Below are positions 1 to 8,253 of a DNA stretch of 64,000 nucleotides, in pieces. The translations under genes were made by a program, and so were the position numbers. The stretch lies in assembly GCA_016710765.1 (NCBI GenBank), contig JADJUJ010000012.1:1-64000 (forward strand). Reading direction: 5' to 3'. Within the stretch, counting starts at the first letter, position 1; the number at the start of each line of letters is the position of its first letter. Below the pieces are notes generated by a model. It was not told the DNA's origin and ran no database searches. It saw only the letters and a list, made by a program, of their open reading frames with translations. The DNA is from Lewinellaceae bacterium (GTDB lineage: Bacteria > Bacteroidota > Bacteroidia > Chitinophagales > Saprospiraceae).

Positions 1-95
1 TCATATTGGATTCAGAACCTGTTGGATTGATCGGATAAAAAGGAATTTTACCAATAAAGTAGCAGACCGAATGTTGTGTAGATATTGCTCGTCTG

Positions 96-559
96 TCACG
101 GCACTACGTCATATTTAGTCTGCTCGTTGTTACCAAAAACCTGTATCATTATATTCTGTCCAATGATTGCGGTCTGATCAAGATTACTTTTTGTCTCTAT
201 GCGTAACACTGGCGCTGGTTCTGCCGACTTGTATTTAGGTTCGTTGTTATACGTCGTCAACGATGTCCTGTATCCGTTTTGTTGAGCATATTTTTTTAAG
301 CTATCAATCCAAGGTTTTGGTCGTCAGTCATAACTTCAAATTCAATTGCATATTCGTTTTTGTCAGAAACAAAATAGATACAGTCAACGCCATTGGATGT
401 AATGCCGAAGAAATCAAATTCCAATTGTCTGTTTTGAAGTCGCGCCAATACTGATTTCAAGTCGGCAATTTTTATTTGTTCGGCTCTTGTCATCACTGAA
501 ATGGTTTGGGATTGTTCCTTAGGTTTATTTCTCGGCCTGTCCACAGGAAAATACCACAA
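96..559 (-). CDS. Hypothetical protein, single-base frameshift
   Basis: No family is recognised. The upstream part (stop at 296) reads as an ordinary soluble protein up to ...VMTDDQN. If one C is restored in the short C run near 308-310, the frame continues through PWIDSLKKYAQQNGYRTS and ...IIGQNIMIQVFGNNEQ to a TGA at 96-98. With the correction the gene is exactly 155 codons from 559, or 133 codons from an internal ATG at 493, which gives a more natural N-terminus (MTRAEQIKIADLKS). The downstream half has no ATG, so ORF callers miss it. No signal peptide is seen. The nearest neighbours, two tRNAs on the same strand, say nothing about function. Confidence 0.55.
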
Positions 560-670
560 AAGCCAAACCTATAGTGGCACTGTTAATAAATGTTCTTTGT
601 CGCATTGTTTGAACTTGGCAGGATTTCAGTGGCAATTGCACACATCAAGTAAATAAGAGTGTTCCATCAA

Positions 671-705
671 TAAAAAAAGCCGCCAAACTACTGTCTGGCG
701 GCTTT
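671..705 (-). terminator. Rho-independent terminator of the tRNA pair
   Basis: Read on the minus strand, a perfect ten-base-pair stem (AAAGCCGCCA / TGGCGGCTTT) with a ten-base loop runs into seven T residues. It lies just downstream of tRNA-Pro and would end the tRNA transcript. Confidence 0.85.
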
Positions 706-708
706 GTG

Positions 709-782
709 TCGGGATGACTGGATTCGAACCAGCGACCTCGTCGTCCCGAACGACGCGCGCTACCGGGCTGCGCTACATCCCG
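709..782 (-). tRNA. tRNA-Pro (CGG)
   Basis: The minus strand folds into a full cloverleaf of 74 nt: acceptor CGGGATG pairs with CATCCCG, discriminator A, D-stem GCGC/GCGC, and anticodon stem CGTCG/CGACG around loop TTCGGGA, giving anticodon CGG. The T arm carries GGTTCGAATCC. The 3' CCA is not encoded. It lies two bases from the Thr tRNA and was probably cotranscribed with it. Confidence 0.95.
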
Positions 783-784
783 AA

Positions 785-859
785 TGGAGCCACTCAAGGG
801 ATTTGAACCCTCGACCTGCTGATTACGAATCAGCTGCTCTACCGCTGAGCTAATCTGGC
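785..859 (-). tRNA. tRNA-Thr (CGT), encoded CCA, imperfect acceptor stem
   Basis: The minus strand folds as a tRNA: D-stem GCTC/GAGC, anticodon stem GCTGA/TCAGC around TTCGTAA (anticodon CGT, Thr), T arm GAGGG-TTCAAAT-CCCTT, discriminator T and an encoded CCA at 785-787. The acceptor strands GCCAGAT and GAGTGGC pair at positions 1-4 and 7 but face each other as G-G and A-A at positions 5-68 and 6-67. That is unusual for a working tRNA and could be natural divergence or consensus error. Confidence 0.9.
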
Positions 860-985
860 TTATACACCTACAGCCCCAACCAAAAAACATGCACTGGGCA
901 CTGTAAGCGCTTTACTTTTGAGCGGGTGCAAAGATAATGCCTGACTTTGCAGTTGTGCAAAAAAGTAGGGTGTTTTTGTTAAAAT

Positions 986-1572
986 TTATTGCCGCTTCCA
1001 AATCTTGTAGTCAGCTGATAAATCGGGCAGGTCCTCCGGCATTTCCCGATGAGGCTCGCAAGGCCGCAAACTCTCCTCGCAATCAGCAGGCAATTGCTGG
1101 TACAATTTCGTACCCTCCGCTTTCCATGCAATCATATCGTCGCTGATTTCCCGCACGATTTTACCCGGATTCCCCACCACCAGACTGCGGCGGGGAATAA
1201 TTTCACCCGACTTAATAAAGGTAAGCGCCCCAATAATGCACTCCTCACCAATTTCCACTTCATCCATAATTACCGCATTCATGCCCACCAGGCTGTTGCG
1301 CCCAATACTGGCGCCATGAACCACCGCACCGTGACCAATGTGCGCGCCTTCCCTAAGGTAAACCGTTACGCCGGGAAACATGTGTATGGTGCAGTTTTCC
1401 TGCACATTGCAGCCATCTTCGATGTCAATACGTCCCCAGTCGCCGCGAATGGCAGCCCAGGGCCGATGTACACTTTTTTGCCGATGATGACATTGCCCGT
1501 CACCGTTGCCTGCGGATGTACAAATGCGCTTTCATGGATCACCGGCCGCACGCCTTTGAATTCGTAGATCAT
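986..1572 (-). CDS. Gamma-carbonic-anhydrase-like hexapeptide protein (PaaY/YrdA type), frameshifted
   Basis: A left-handed beta-helix protein built from hexapeptide repeats (VIIGKKVYIGPG, GAHIGHGAVVHGASIGRNSLVGMNAVIM). Family members are trimeric metal-binding carbonic-anhydrase-like enzymes; the PaaY branch is a thioesterase linked to phenylacetate degradation. The C-terminal extension after the helix (SLRPCEPHREMPED...) resembles PaaY, but no paa genes are nearby, so the assignment is tentative. The gene is broken near 1456-1458: the minus strand reads CCTGGGCTGCC where CCTGGGGCTGCC would give IGPGAAIRGDWGRIDIEDG, the conserved family sequence. One restored G gives exactly 196 codons, the usual PaaY length. 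Confidence 0.8.
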
Positions 1573-1619
1573 AAAATGTTATTCGGTTATATGGTTGTGT
1601 CGTATGGCCACATCGCTAA

Positions 1620-1780
1620 GAACGTGTTCGGATTTAACATTTTGGCGCCTGGGTGACCAATTTTCTTCTGCTCGTCGTTATTTTTTAGACCCGGATTACC
1701 CGTATACGAATCTAAAAAATGCCTTGATCAAAACAAAATTTGCCTACCCAGCCATCCAAATGTTAAATCCGAACACGTTC
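1620..1780. repeat. Palindromic element PE1 (161 bp)
   Basis: The outer arms, 1620-1643 and 1757-1780, are near-perfect inverted repeats (GAACGTGTTCGGATTTAACA). Inside lies a second inverted repeat, ATTTTTTAGA/TCTAAAAAAT, around a short loop. The whole element could fold into one long imperfect hairpin. Its internal flanks (TTTTGGC near the left arm, GCCTTG..CA after the inner stem) recur in the elements at 34966, 45230 and 45469. No coding capacity is seen. Confidence 0.8.
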
Positions 1781-1790
1781 TAACTGGTTG

Positions 1791-1859
1791 CAATGAAACA
1801 GGGCAACAATGTTACAATGTAGCAATGAAACAATGTTACAATGAAACAGGGCAACAATG
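1791..1859. repeat. Short direct repeats
   Basis: A 21-bp unit beginning CAATGAAACAGGGCAACAAT occurs at 1791-1811 and again at 1839-1859, separated by a related stretch built from ACAATG and CAATGAAA words. It lies between PE1 and the VCBS gene. Function unknown. Confidence 0.7.
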
Positions 1860-1934
1860 CTAAACAAGTTCTAATTTTTTCGTCAAAGAATTGCATGAAA
1901 GGGCATTGTGTTCAGGCAGTCCGTCAAAATCGCG

Positions 1935-1942
1935 TAGCTTTG
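1935..1942 (+). promoter_or_regulatory. Bacteroidota -7 box (TAGCTTTG)
   Basis: Matches the Bacteroidota consensus TAnnTTTG, 25 bp before the start codon of the VCBS gene. No TTG at the expected -33 spacing, so support is partial. Confidence 0.45.
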
Positions 1943-1967
1943 CAGCAACTAACAAAAAGCACAGCAC

Positions 1968-4257
1968 ATGCGTATATTCTGGTCTGCACTCAGCGCAATC
2001 CTCCTTTTTCCATTTTTGGCAACAGCACAGCAACAGTTTCAACGACTGGAAGTACCTGTTACCGTCAACGGACAATCGCTAGAATACCCCTTTGCCGGTG
2101 GCATGAACGCCCCGCAGTTCAGTCCTGCAGACCTGAACAACGATGGCATCCCCGACCTGGTCGTATTCGACCGAGCGGGTGGCGTAATACTCACTTTCAT
2201 CAACAACGGAACGCCTAACCAGGTGGATTACCATTTTGCACCTGCTTATGCCTGCAATTTTCCGCAAATGGTGGACTGGGCGCTGTTACGCGATTACAAC
2301 AAGGATGGTGCAGCTGATATTTTTTGCGCTTCCACTCAGCCGGGCTCTCAGGAGGTTCAGGGTTTTCGGGGGTATTTCGACAACAACATGTTGAAATTCT
2401 CCCCCATCTTTTTCAGCTATCCCAACTGCCCAACCTGCAATTCCAAGTACATTTATTACCCCGATGATATCCCCGGCAACTGGAACAACCTGCCTATTGC
2501 CCGCTCAGACATACCCGCTTTCGACGATATCGACGGCGATGGCGACCTCGACATCATCACTTTCCCCGCCGGCTCTACTACCCATGCCTGGTATTTTAAA
2601 AACACCTCAGTTGAAACCGGACATGGTGTTGATAGCCTGAAATTTATTGCTGCGTCCGACTGCTGGGGTGGCTTCTTTGAAAACGGATTGGAGGCCTGCC
2701 GCGCCTCCCTGGCCTCCGCTTCCGGAGAATGTTCTGAAGGGTTTGCCGGCAACGACCCTGTCGAAGAACGCGGCGCCCGCCACCCGGGTGCTACCATCAG
2801 CGCTTTTGACCTGGAAGGCGACGGCGATAAGGAAGTCCTGCTCGGCAACATCTCCTTTTCCTGCGTTAGTCTGCTAAAAAACTGCGGTACCAACGAGGAA
2901 GCCTGGATATGCGAACAAGACACGGCCTTTCCAACATACAACAGCTCCATCAACCTCAGCATTTTTCCGGCAACCTTCATTTTAGATGTCGACAACGATA
3001 ACCACGACGACCTGCTGGTGGCACCCAATGCCAAAACCATAGGCGAAAACCAAAAATGCGCCTGGCTGTACCGCAATACAGCCAGCAACAACAACCATGT
3101 GTTCGAACTTAATGGAAAATCCTTCCTGGTCGACCAGATGGTTGACCTGGGCACTACCTCCCACCCTGCCATTGCCGACGTAAATGGCGACGGCCTGCTC
3201 GACATTGTGGTGGGAAACGAGGGATATTACACGTTTTCTAACCCCAATAACGCCAGCCTTTACCTCTTTTTAAATACAGGCGACTTCCAGAATGCTGCAT
3301 TTACACTGGTAGACAGCGACTGGTTGGGCATGTCGGAATTTGTACCAAACGACTACGATTTCTCACCCACTTTTGGTGACATCGATGGCGATGGCGACCT
3401 CGACTTGTTGGTCGGCAACACCAGCGGCGGGCTCTATTGCTATACCAACACTGCCGGCCCTGGTGCCCCCATGCAGTTTGTGCGCGACCTGAACACCATG
3501 TGGGTAGCCATGGACATCGGTGTTTTCCTCCGCACCGGCAATCGTTGATCTGGATGGCGACAATCTCCCGGACGTAGTGATGGGCGAACGCAATGGCAAC
3601 GTGAATTATTTCAAAAACACCGGCACACCCACCGAACCCCAGTACGCCAGCCTGCCTACCATTCAGGTACTGGGTGGCATCAGCACCACAGTCATCGGAG
3701 AGGTTGTTGGCTTCAGCACACCAAGTTTCATCCGTAAAAACGATGGCAGCATCATGCTGGTTGTGGGCAGTCAGGGCGGGCCATTTAAAGCGTATGACAA
3801 TGTCGTTGCCTCCGGCACACCATTCACCCTGATTTCTGATCAGTGGGGAGGACTGGATGAGGGCAATCGCACACATCCTGCCTTCGCCGATTTCAACAAC
3901 GATGGCATTCTGGAAATGGTTGTAGGTAACTTCCGCGGCGGACTTTCCCTTTTCAAAACGGAATTGGCCGATTGCAGCGTAGGCACCAATCAGGCAAGTG
4001 CTGTGCTGGATCAATTGGGGCTGTACGCCAGTCCAAACCCCGCCGACCAACAATTGACCCTAACCGTCAGCAATGCCAGTGGAAGTTACCGTTGGGTGGC
4101 CACCAACAGCATGGGCCAACGCATCGCGACCGGGGAACAAAACAGCAGCAGCCTTGTCATCACTACCAGCGATTGGGCCAACGGCGTTTATTTTATCCAA
4201 GTGTTGGATAAAAACGGAAAGAAACGCGGTGTAAAAAAGGTAGTCATAGCGCGATAG
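1968..4257 (+). CDS. FG-GAP/VCBS-repeat T9SS-secreted protein, frameshifted
   Basis: Predicted extracellular protein of 762 residues once corrected. It has an N-terminal signal peptide (MRIFWSALSAILLFPFLATAQ), then many FG-GAP/VCBS repeats whose calcium-binding-type loops are visible as DLNNDGIPDL, DIDGDGDLDI, DVNGDGLLDI and DIDGDGDLDL, then a T9SS type A sorting domain (YASPNPADQQLTL... to GVKKVVIAR). The reading frame breaks near 3520: the sequence GGTGTTTTCCTCC leaves the frame, and removing one base, most simply one T of the four, restores ...DIGVSSAPAIVDLDGD. The corrected gene is exactly 763 codons. Such beta-propeller-like proteins are thought to be surface or adhesion proteins; the ligand is unknown. 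It converges with the NrtR-like gene. Confidence 0.85.
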
Positions 4258-4280
4258 GACGAGCCCAACCGTAGGAAAAC

Positions 4281-4970
4281 TTAAATATCGAAACTGAAGC
4301 CTTCTGCCACAAACTTGACGTATCGCTTGCGATCGAAGCGATAGAGCTTGGCTGGTCGGTGTGCTACCCCCTCCTGTACCTCATCGAGGTCTTGCAGCAG
4401 GTTCATAGAGAGTATTTTCTTTCGGAAATTCCGCTTGTCCAGCTCCGTTTCCAGGATAGACTCGTACAGTTGCTGTAATTCCGTCAGGGTAAATTTTGGT
4501 GGCAACAACTCAAAACCAATGGGCGCCATGCGCACCTTATGCTTGAGTTCTTTCAGGCAGTTGTCCAGAATTTCATTGTGGTCGAACGCCAGCTCTCCCA
4601 CCTCTCCCAGCGAATGCCATTTAGCCGACTGGGCAAATGAAGCCGGCGTAACAGAGTAATCACTGATTTTAATCAAGGAATAATAGGCGATGGTGATGAC
4701 GCGGCCAAGGGGATGGCGATTGACTGCGCCAAATGCTTTTACCTGCTCGAGGTAAACACCACGAAGCCCTGTCAGTTGTTCGAGCACTCTTTCAGCCGCG
4801 GTGTCCAGGTCCTCATTGGGGTATACCAGATCGCCAGGAAGTGCCCACTTGCCCTTGAAGGGCGCAGCACCGCGTTGGATCAGCAACACCTTGAGGTCGC
4901 TGCCATCGAATCCAAAGATGACGTTGTCAACGGAAAACGCTGATTTAAAAAAACTTTCCACTTCGCTCAT
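4281..4970 (-). CDS. NrtR-family Nudix-domain transcriptional regulator
   Basis: Residues about 10-140 form a Nudix fold (FGFDGSDLKVLLIQRG, FKGKWALPGDLV) and residues about 150-229 a winged-helix domain (FTLTELQQLYESILE, FRKKIL). This architecture is that of the NrtR family, which bind ADP-ribose-type or sugar ligands and repress NAD or sugar-use operons. The Nudix box is degenerate: where active hydrolases have REUxEExGU, this protein has RVLEQLTGL, so the metal-binding glutamates are lost and it is probably a sensor rather than an enzyme. The regulon cannot be told from context, since no NAD or sugar operon is adjacent. Confidence 0.85.
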   Translation of the reverse strand: MSEVESFFKSAFSVDNVIFGFDGSDLKVLLIQRGAAPFKGKWALPGDLVYPNEDLDTAAERVLEQLTGLRGVYLEQVKAFGAVNRHPLGRVITIAYYSLIKISDYSVTPASFAQSAKWHSLGEVGELAFDHNEILDNCLKELKHKVRMAPIGFELLPPKFTLTELQQLYESILETELDKRNFRKKILSMNLLQDLDEVQEGVAHRPAKLYRFDRKRYVKFVAEGFSFDI

Positions 4971-4993
4971 CGCGGTAATTTCTCCTTTAAGGG

Positions 4994-5025
4994 CAAAACT
5001 ACGACTTATTGTTATTTCGACACAA
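4994..5025 (-). promoter_or_regulatory. Promoter of the NrtR-like gene
   Basis: On the minus strand, a TTG (-33) and TAGTTTTG (-7) are separated by 21 bp, close to the Bacteroidota consensus, and lie about 25 bp before the start codon at 4970. Confidence 0.5.
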
Positions 5026-5166
5026 TGTAATTTGCTTTTTCGATTAAGCCATTTTTAACCCCTAAAATGTCTTTTCAAGATGGAGAATCCTATAACTTTG
5101 CAGAAAATGCGCCTACGGAGAGCGCTTCCCTTCGGAGCTTTTAATCAAACCCGGCAATTGCAACCT

Positions 5167-6271
5167 ATGACTATTGATATAGTACCCCACATCGAAAAAC
5201 TATTGTTTCAACACGACACCCTGGTTGTTCCCAATTTCGGCGCCTTTCAAAGCAGCCCCAGTGCAGCACACGCCGATGCCGCTGGTGGGCAAGTGGCACC
5301 GCCCAGCCGTATCCTGGTGTTCAACGAAACCCTGACTTCCGACGATGGCATACTGGTACAGGATGTGGCCAGCACCCACAATCTCCCGGAACACGATGCA
5401 CGGGAACTTATCCAAAAATTTATTGCAGAAACGCAAGACCTGCTAAACAAACGGGAAATCGTAACCTGGTCGGGCATTGGCCGTTTGTACAAAAACTATG
5501 TGCAAAAAAATACAGTTTCTTCCCGACTCCATAAATTTTAGCTCCGATCATTACGGCCTTCAACCACTTCAATTTTCACCCATCTCCAGGGCCCGGGAAG
5601 TAAACACAACAGCACCCCTTGAACCCCAGGCAGCGGTACCTGGCAGTCAGCCGGTAGCGCCTCCGCCACCTGTGCCCGATCCTGTTACGTATGTTAAGCC
5701 GACGGACAACTCCCGGTGGCTGCCGCTAATTGGACTGGCTGTTGTGTTGGTCATGGTGGTACTGGGATTCATGTATCTCGGCCCTAAGAAAAACAAGACC
5801 GCCTCGGCCACGCCGGCGCCAACGGAGACCCCAAGCGCAGAGTCCTCCGAACCCTCCATCAGTAAAGCACCGGAAAAAAAGGAAGATACATCACACGATG
5901 AGGCTTCCCTTAGCATCAGCGACGCGCCAAAAACCACCATCAACGAGGCGCCAAAAACTACCGCCAGCGAACCCAAAACCAGCCCAACGCCCAAAACGAA
6001 ACCCATCATCAATGCTACGCCAAAGCCTGCACCTGCCACCACTGGAAAGGAGTGCATCATCGTAATTGGTGTGTTTCAGGACAAGGACAATGTGCGTCAA
6101 CTCAAGGAAAAATTAAGCGCTGCGCAGTACAATGTCTATCAAACTGCAGCCAAAAACGGCACCCAGATCGGCGTCCGCTTCAACTATACGAATGTGGCTG
6201 AAATTCAGAAAAACCTGAACGAGTTGCAAAGCATCACCGGGGTTAAAGAACTTTGGATAAAAAAGAAATAA
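5167..6271 (+). CDS. HU-CCDC81-like and SPOR domain envelope protein, frameshifted
   Basis: The N-terminal part (MTIDIVPHIEKLLFQHDTLV, VPNFGAFQ, WSGIGRLYKNYVQK) resembles the bacterial CCDC81-type HU domain. A proline-rich linker follows, then one membrane segment around residues 183-205 (WLPLIGLAVVLVMVVLGFMYL), a Ser/Thr/Pro/Lys-rich stalk and a C-terminal SPOR domain (KECIIVIGVFQDKDNVRQLK ... VKELWIKKK) of the kind that binds denuded peptidoglycan. The frame shifts in a run of seven A at about 5504-5510; six A gives ...YVQKIQFLPDS and a gene of exactly 368 codons. The start at 5167 is preferred because the upstream extension from 5080 lacks domain similarity. It is probably a division or envelope protein; the role is inferred. 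Confidence 0.8.
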
Positions 6272-6339
6272 TGCACTGAAATTTTGCCATCTATCTTTGG
6301 CAAGTATCCGCACACAGTTCAGTGAAGAAAAATAAGCGT

Positions 6340-6756
6340 ATGTTAAAAATCGATCATATTGGTATCGCTTTTCGCAACATGGCTGACAGCAATGAACTCT
6401 TCCACAAACTGCTGGGAACAGCCCATTACAAAGTGGAAAGTGTTGAAACAGAAAAAGTAGCCACTTCCTTTTTTCAGATCGGCGAAAGCAAAATCGAATT
6501 ACTCGAAGCCAGTGATCCGGAAAGTCCCATCGCCAAATTCATTGAAAAAAGGGGTGAGGGCATTCACCATATCGCCTTTGAGGTTGATGATATTCGGGCG
6601 GAAATGAAACGTCTGGAAGCCGAGGGCTTTCAACTCCTGCAGCAGGAACCCAGGAAAGGGGCCGACAACAAATGGGTCGCTTTTTTGCACCCCAAGTCGT
6701 CGAACGGCGTTTTGGTTGAACTGTGCCAGTCGATGCCTCCTCTCGTCGGGCAATAA
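6340..6756 (+). CDS. mce: Methylmalonyl-CoA epimerase
   Basis: A single vicinal-oxygen-chelate protein of 138 residues that interconverts (R)- and (S)-methylmalonyl-CoA in propionate metabolism. Visible family sequences include KIDHIGIAFRNMADSNELF with the first metal-binding His, SKIELLEA, EGIHHIAFEVDDI with the second His, and VLVELCQ at the end with a metal-binding Glu. The start at 6340 (MLKIDHIG) fits family N-termini better than the ATG-like start six codons earlier. A TATCTTTG -7 box lies at about 6292. Methylmalonyl-CoA mutase genes are not in the window. Confidence 0.93.
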   Translation: MLKIDHIGIAFRNMADSNELFHKLLGTAHYKVESVETEKVATSFFQIGESKIELLEASDPESPIAKFIEKRGEGIHHIAFEVDDIRAEMKRLEAEGFQLLQQEPRKGADNKWVAFLHPKSSNGVLVELCQSMPPLVGQ

Positions 6757-6880
6757 GCTGCCATCGTCTGAAATTTACAAAGAATGGTCGCAATACTCCA
6801 AACTCTTGGGGGTTAGCGGTGTTATACTGTTGATTCTGCGTTGAACATTTGGTTTGGCGCTTTAAAATCTTCGCTTCTTC

Positions 6881-8145
6881 ATGCACCCATCCAACGCCGC
6901 AACTTTTGCCGCCGTTCTTTTTGCCTTGCTCCTGCTCCTCGACTGGTACGCCTTTCAGGGTATACGTAGGCTATTGGAAGACCTGGACTCCGGATCCCTG
7001 ATCGCCAGCATTATACCTTGGGTCTATTGGACCATCAGCATCGGAATACCGGTAATCCTTGTAACCCTGATGTTTAATATGGGCGCCCGACCAGAACTGC
7101 GTTTCACCCTGTCCATTTTTGGCAGCATTTACATTACGCTGTTGGTAACCAAATTTGTATTTGCCGTTCCACTATTAATGGAAGATACCCTTCGGGTAGC
7201 AGCGGGTGGTTTCAACTGGCTGCGCGATAGCGGTTCATCCGGACAATTCATGCCCGAACGCAGGAAATTTGTGAGCCAGATGGCCATTGGTTTGGCTGCC
7301 ATCCCATTTACCTCATTTCTGTACGGCATTTTCAAAGGCAAGTACGATTACCGCATTCACCGCCACACCCTGTATTTCCCCGACCTCCCCGACGCTTTTG
7401 ACGGATTTACCATCACCCAGATTTCTGATGTGCATTCCGGAAGTTTCGATAACACTGCGGCGGTTCAACGCGGTATCGACCTGATCAAAGCCCAAAAAAG
7501 CGATTTATTTGTCTTTACCGGAGATTTGGTCAATACCATGTCGTCCGAGTTTATACCCTACCGGGAAATGTTCAGCCAAATCAAGGCGCCGTTCGGACAA
7601 TTTTCCATACTGGGCAACCACGATTACGGCGATTATGGCACCTGGCCATCTGCAGAGGCCAAGCAAAAGAATTTTAATGAACTGTTGGAACACCACGATA
7701 CCGTTGGCTACCGCCTGCTTCGCAACGAAAACGTCCGGATTCAAAAGGATGGGCAAAGCATTTCGTTGATCGGCATTGAAAACTGGGGAAAGGGATTTGG
7801 TCAATATGGCGACCTGGAAAAGGCTTTGCAAGGCATAAATTCCACCGATTTCAAATTATTGCTCTCGCACGACCCCTCGCATTGGGAGGAACAGGTTAAA
7901 AACCATGAGCAGTTTATTCACCTTACACTTTCCGGACATACGCATGGCATGCAAATGGGCGTGGAAATCCCAGGCTTCAAATGGAGCCCGATTAAATACC
8001 GCTATCCACGCTGGGCGGGCGTGTACGAAGAGCTGGCCGCCGCCTGAATGTCAACCGCGGCTTTGGATTCCTTGGATTCTCGGGCCGTGTGGGCATCCTG
8101 CCCGAAATAACCGTTCTGGAATTGCGCAAGGAAAAACTGACGTAA
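6881..8145 (+). CDS. Membrane-bound metallophosphoesterase, frameshifted near its end
   Basis: Residues 1-150 carry about four membrane segments (6-25, 41-65, 74-100, 132-150). They are followed by a calcineurin-like phosphoesterase domain with motifs DVH (183-185), GDLVN (214), GNHDYGDYG (245) and SGHTHGMQ near 353, the two-metal site of the YkuE/YaeI-like group. As read, the protein stops at 8047 after GVYEELAAA, before the usual tail. Adding one G at about 8030 (GAGGCTGGC instead of GAGCTGGC) restores NVNRGFGFLGFSGRVG and ILPEITVLELRKEKLT, ending at the TAA at 8143-8145 with exactly 422 codons. YkuE-type relatives act on lipid-linked or nucleotide phosphates; the substrate here is unknown. 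Confidence 0.88.
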
Positions 8146-8253
8146 CTGGCCGCTGGCTTTGTGCGAAATTTTACAATCTATCGCAATCAAAGTCCTTCAC
8201 CAAAAGGCTAAAGCCCAGTTTTTTGCCATACATTCGCCCCAAAGCAGCCCACT

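Noticed and set aside
645..890. 81-codon minus-strand frame
   Set aside because: It covers the two tRNAs and their terminator.
2456..3205. 249-codon minus-strand frame
   Set aside because: Opposite the VCBS-repeat gene, serine-rich and without a domain; codon pattern belongs to the plus strand.
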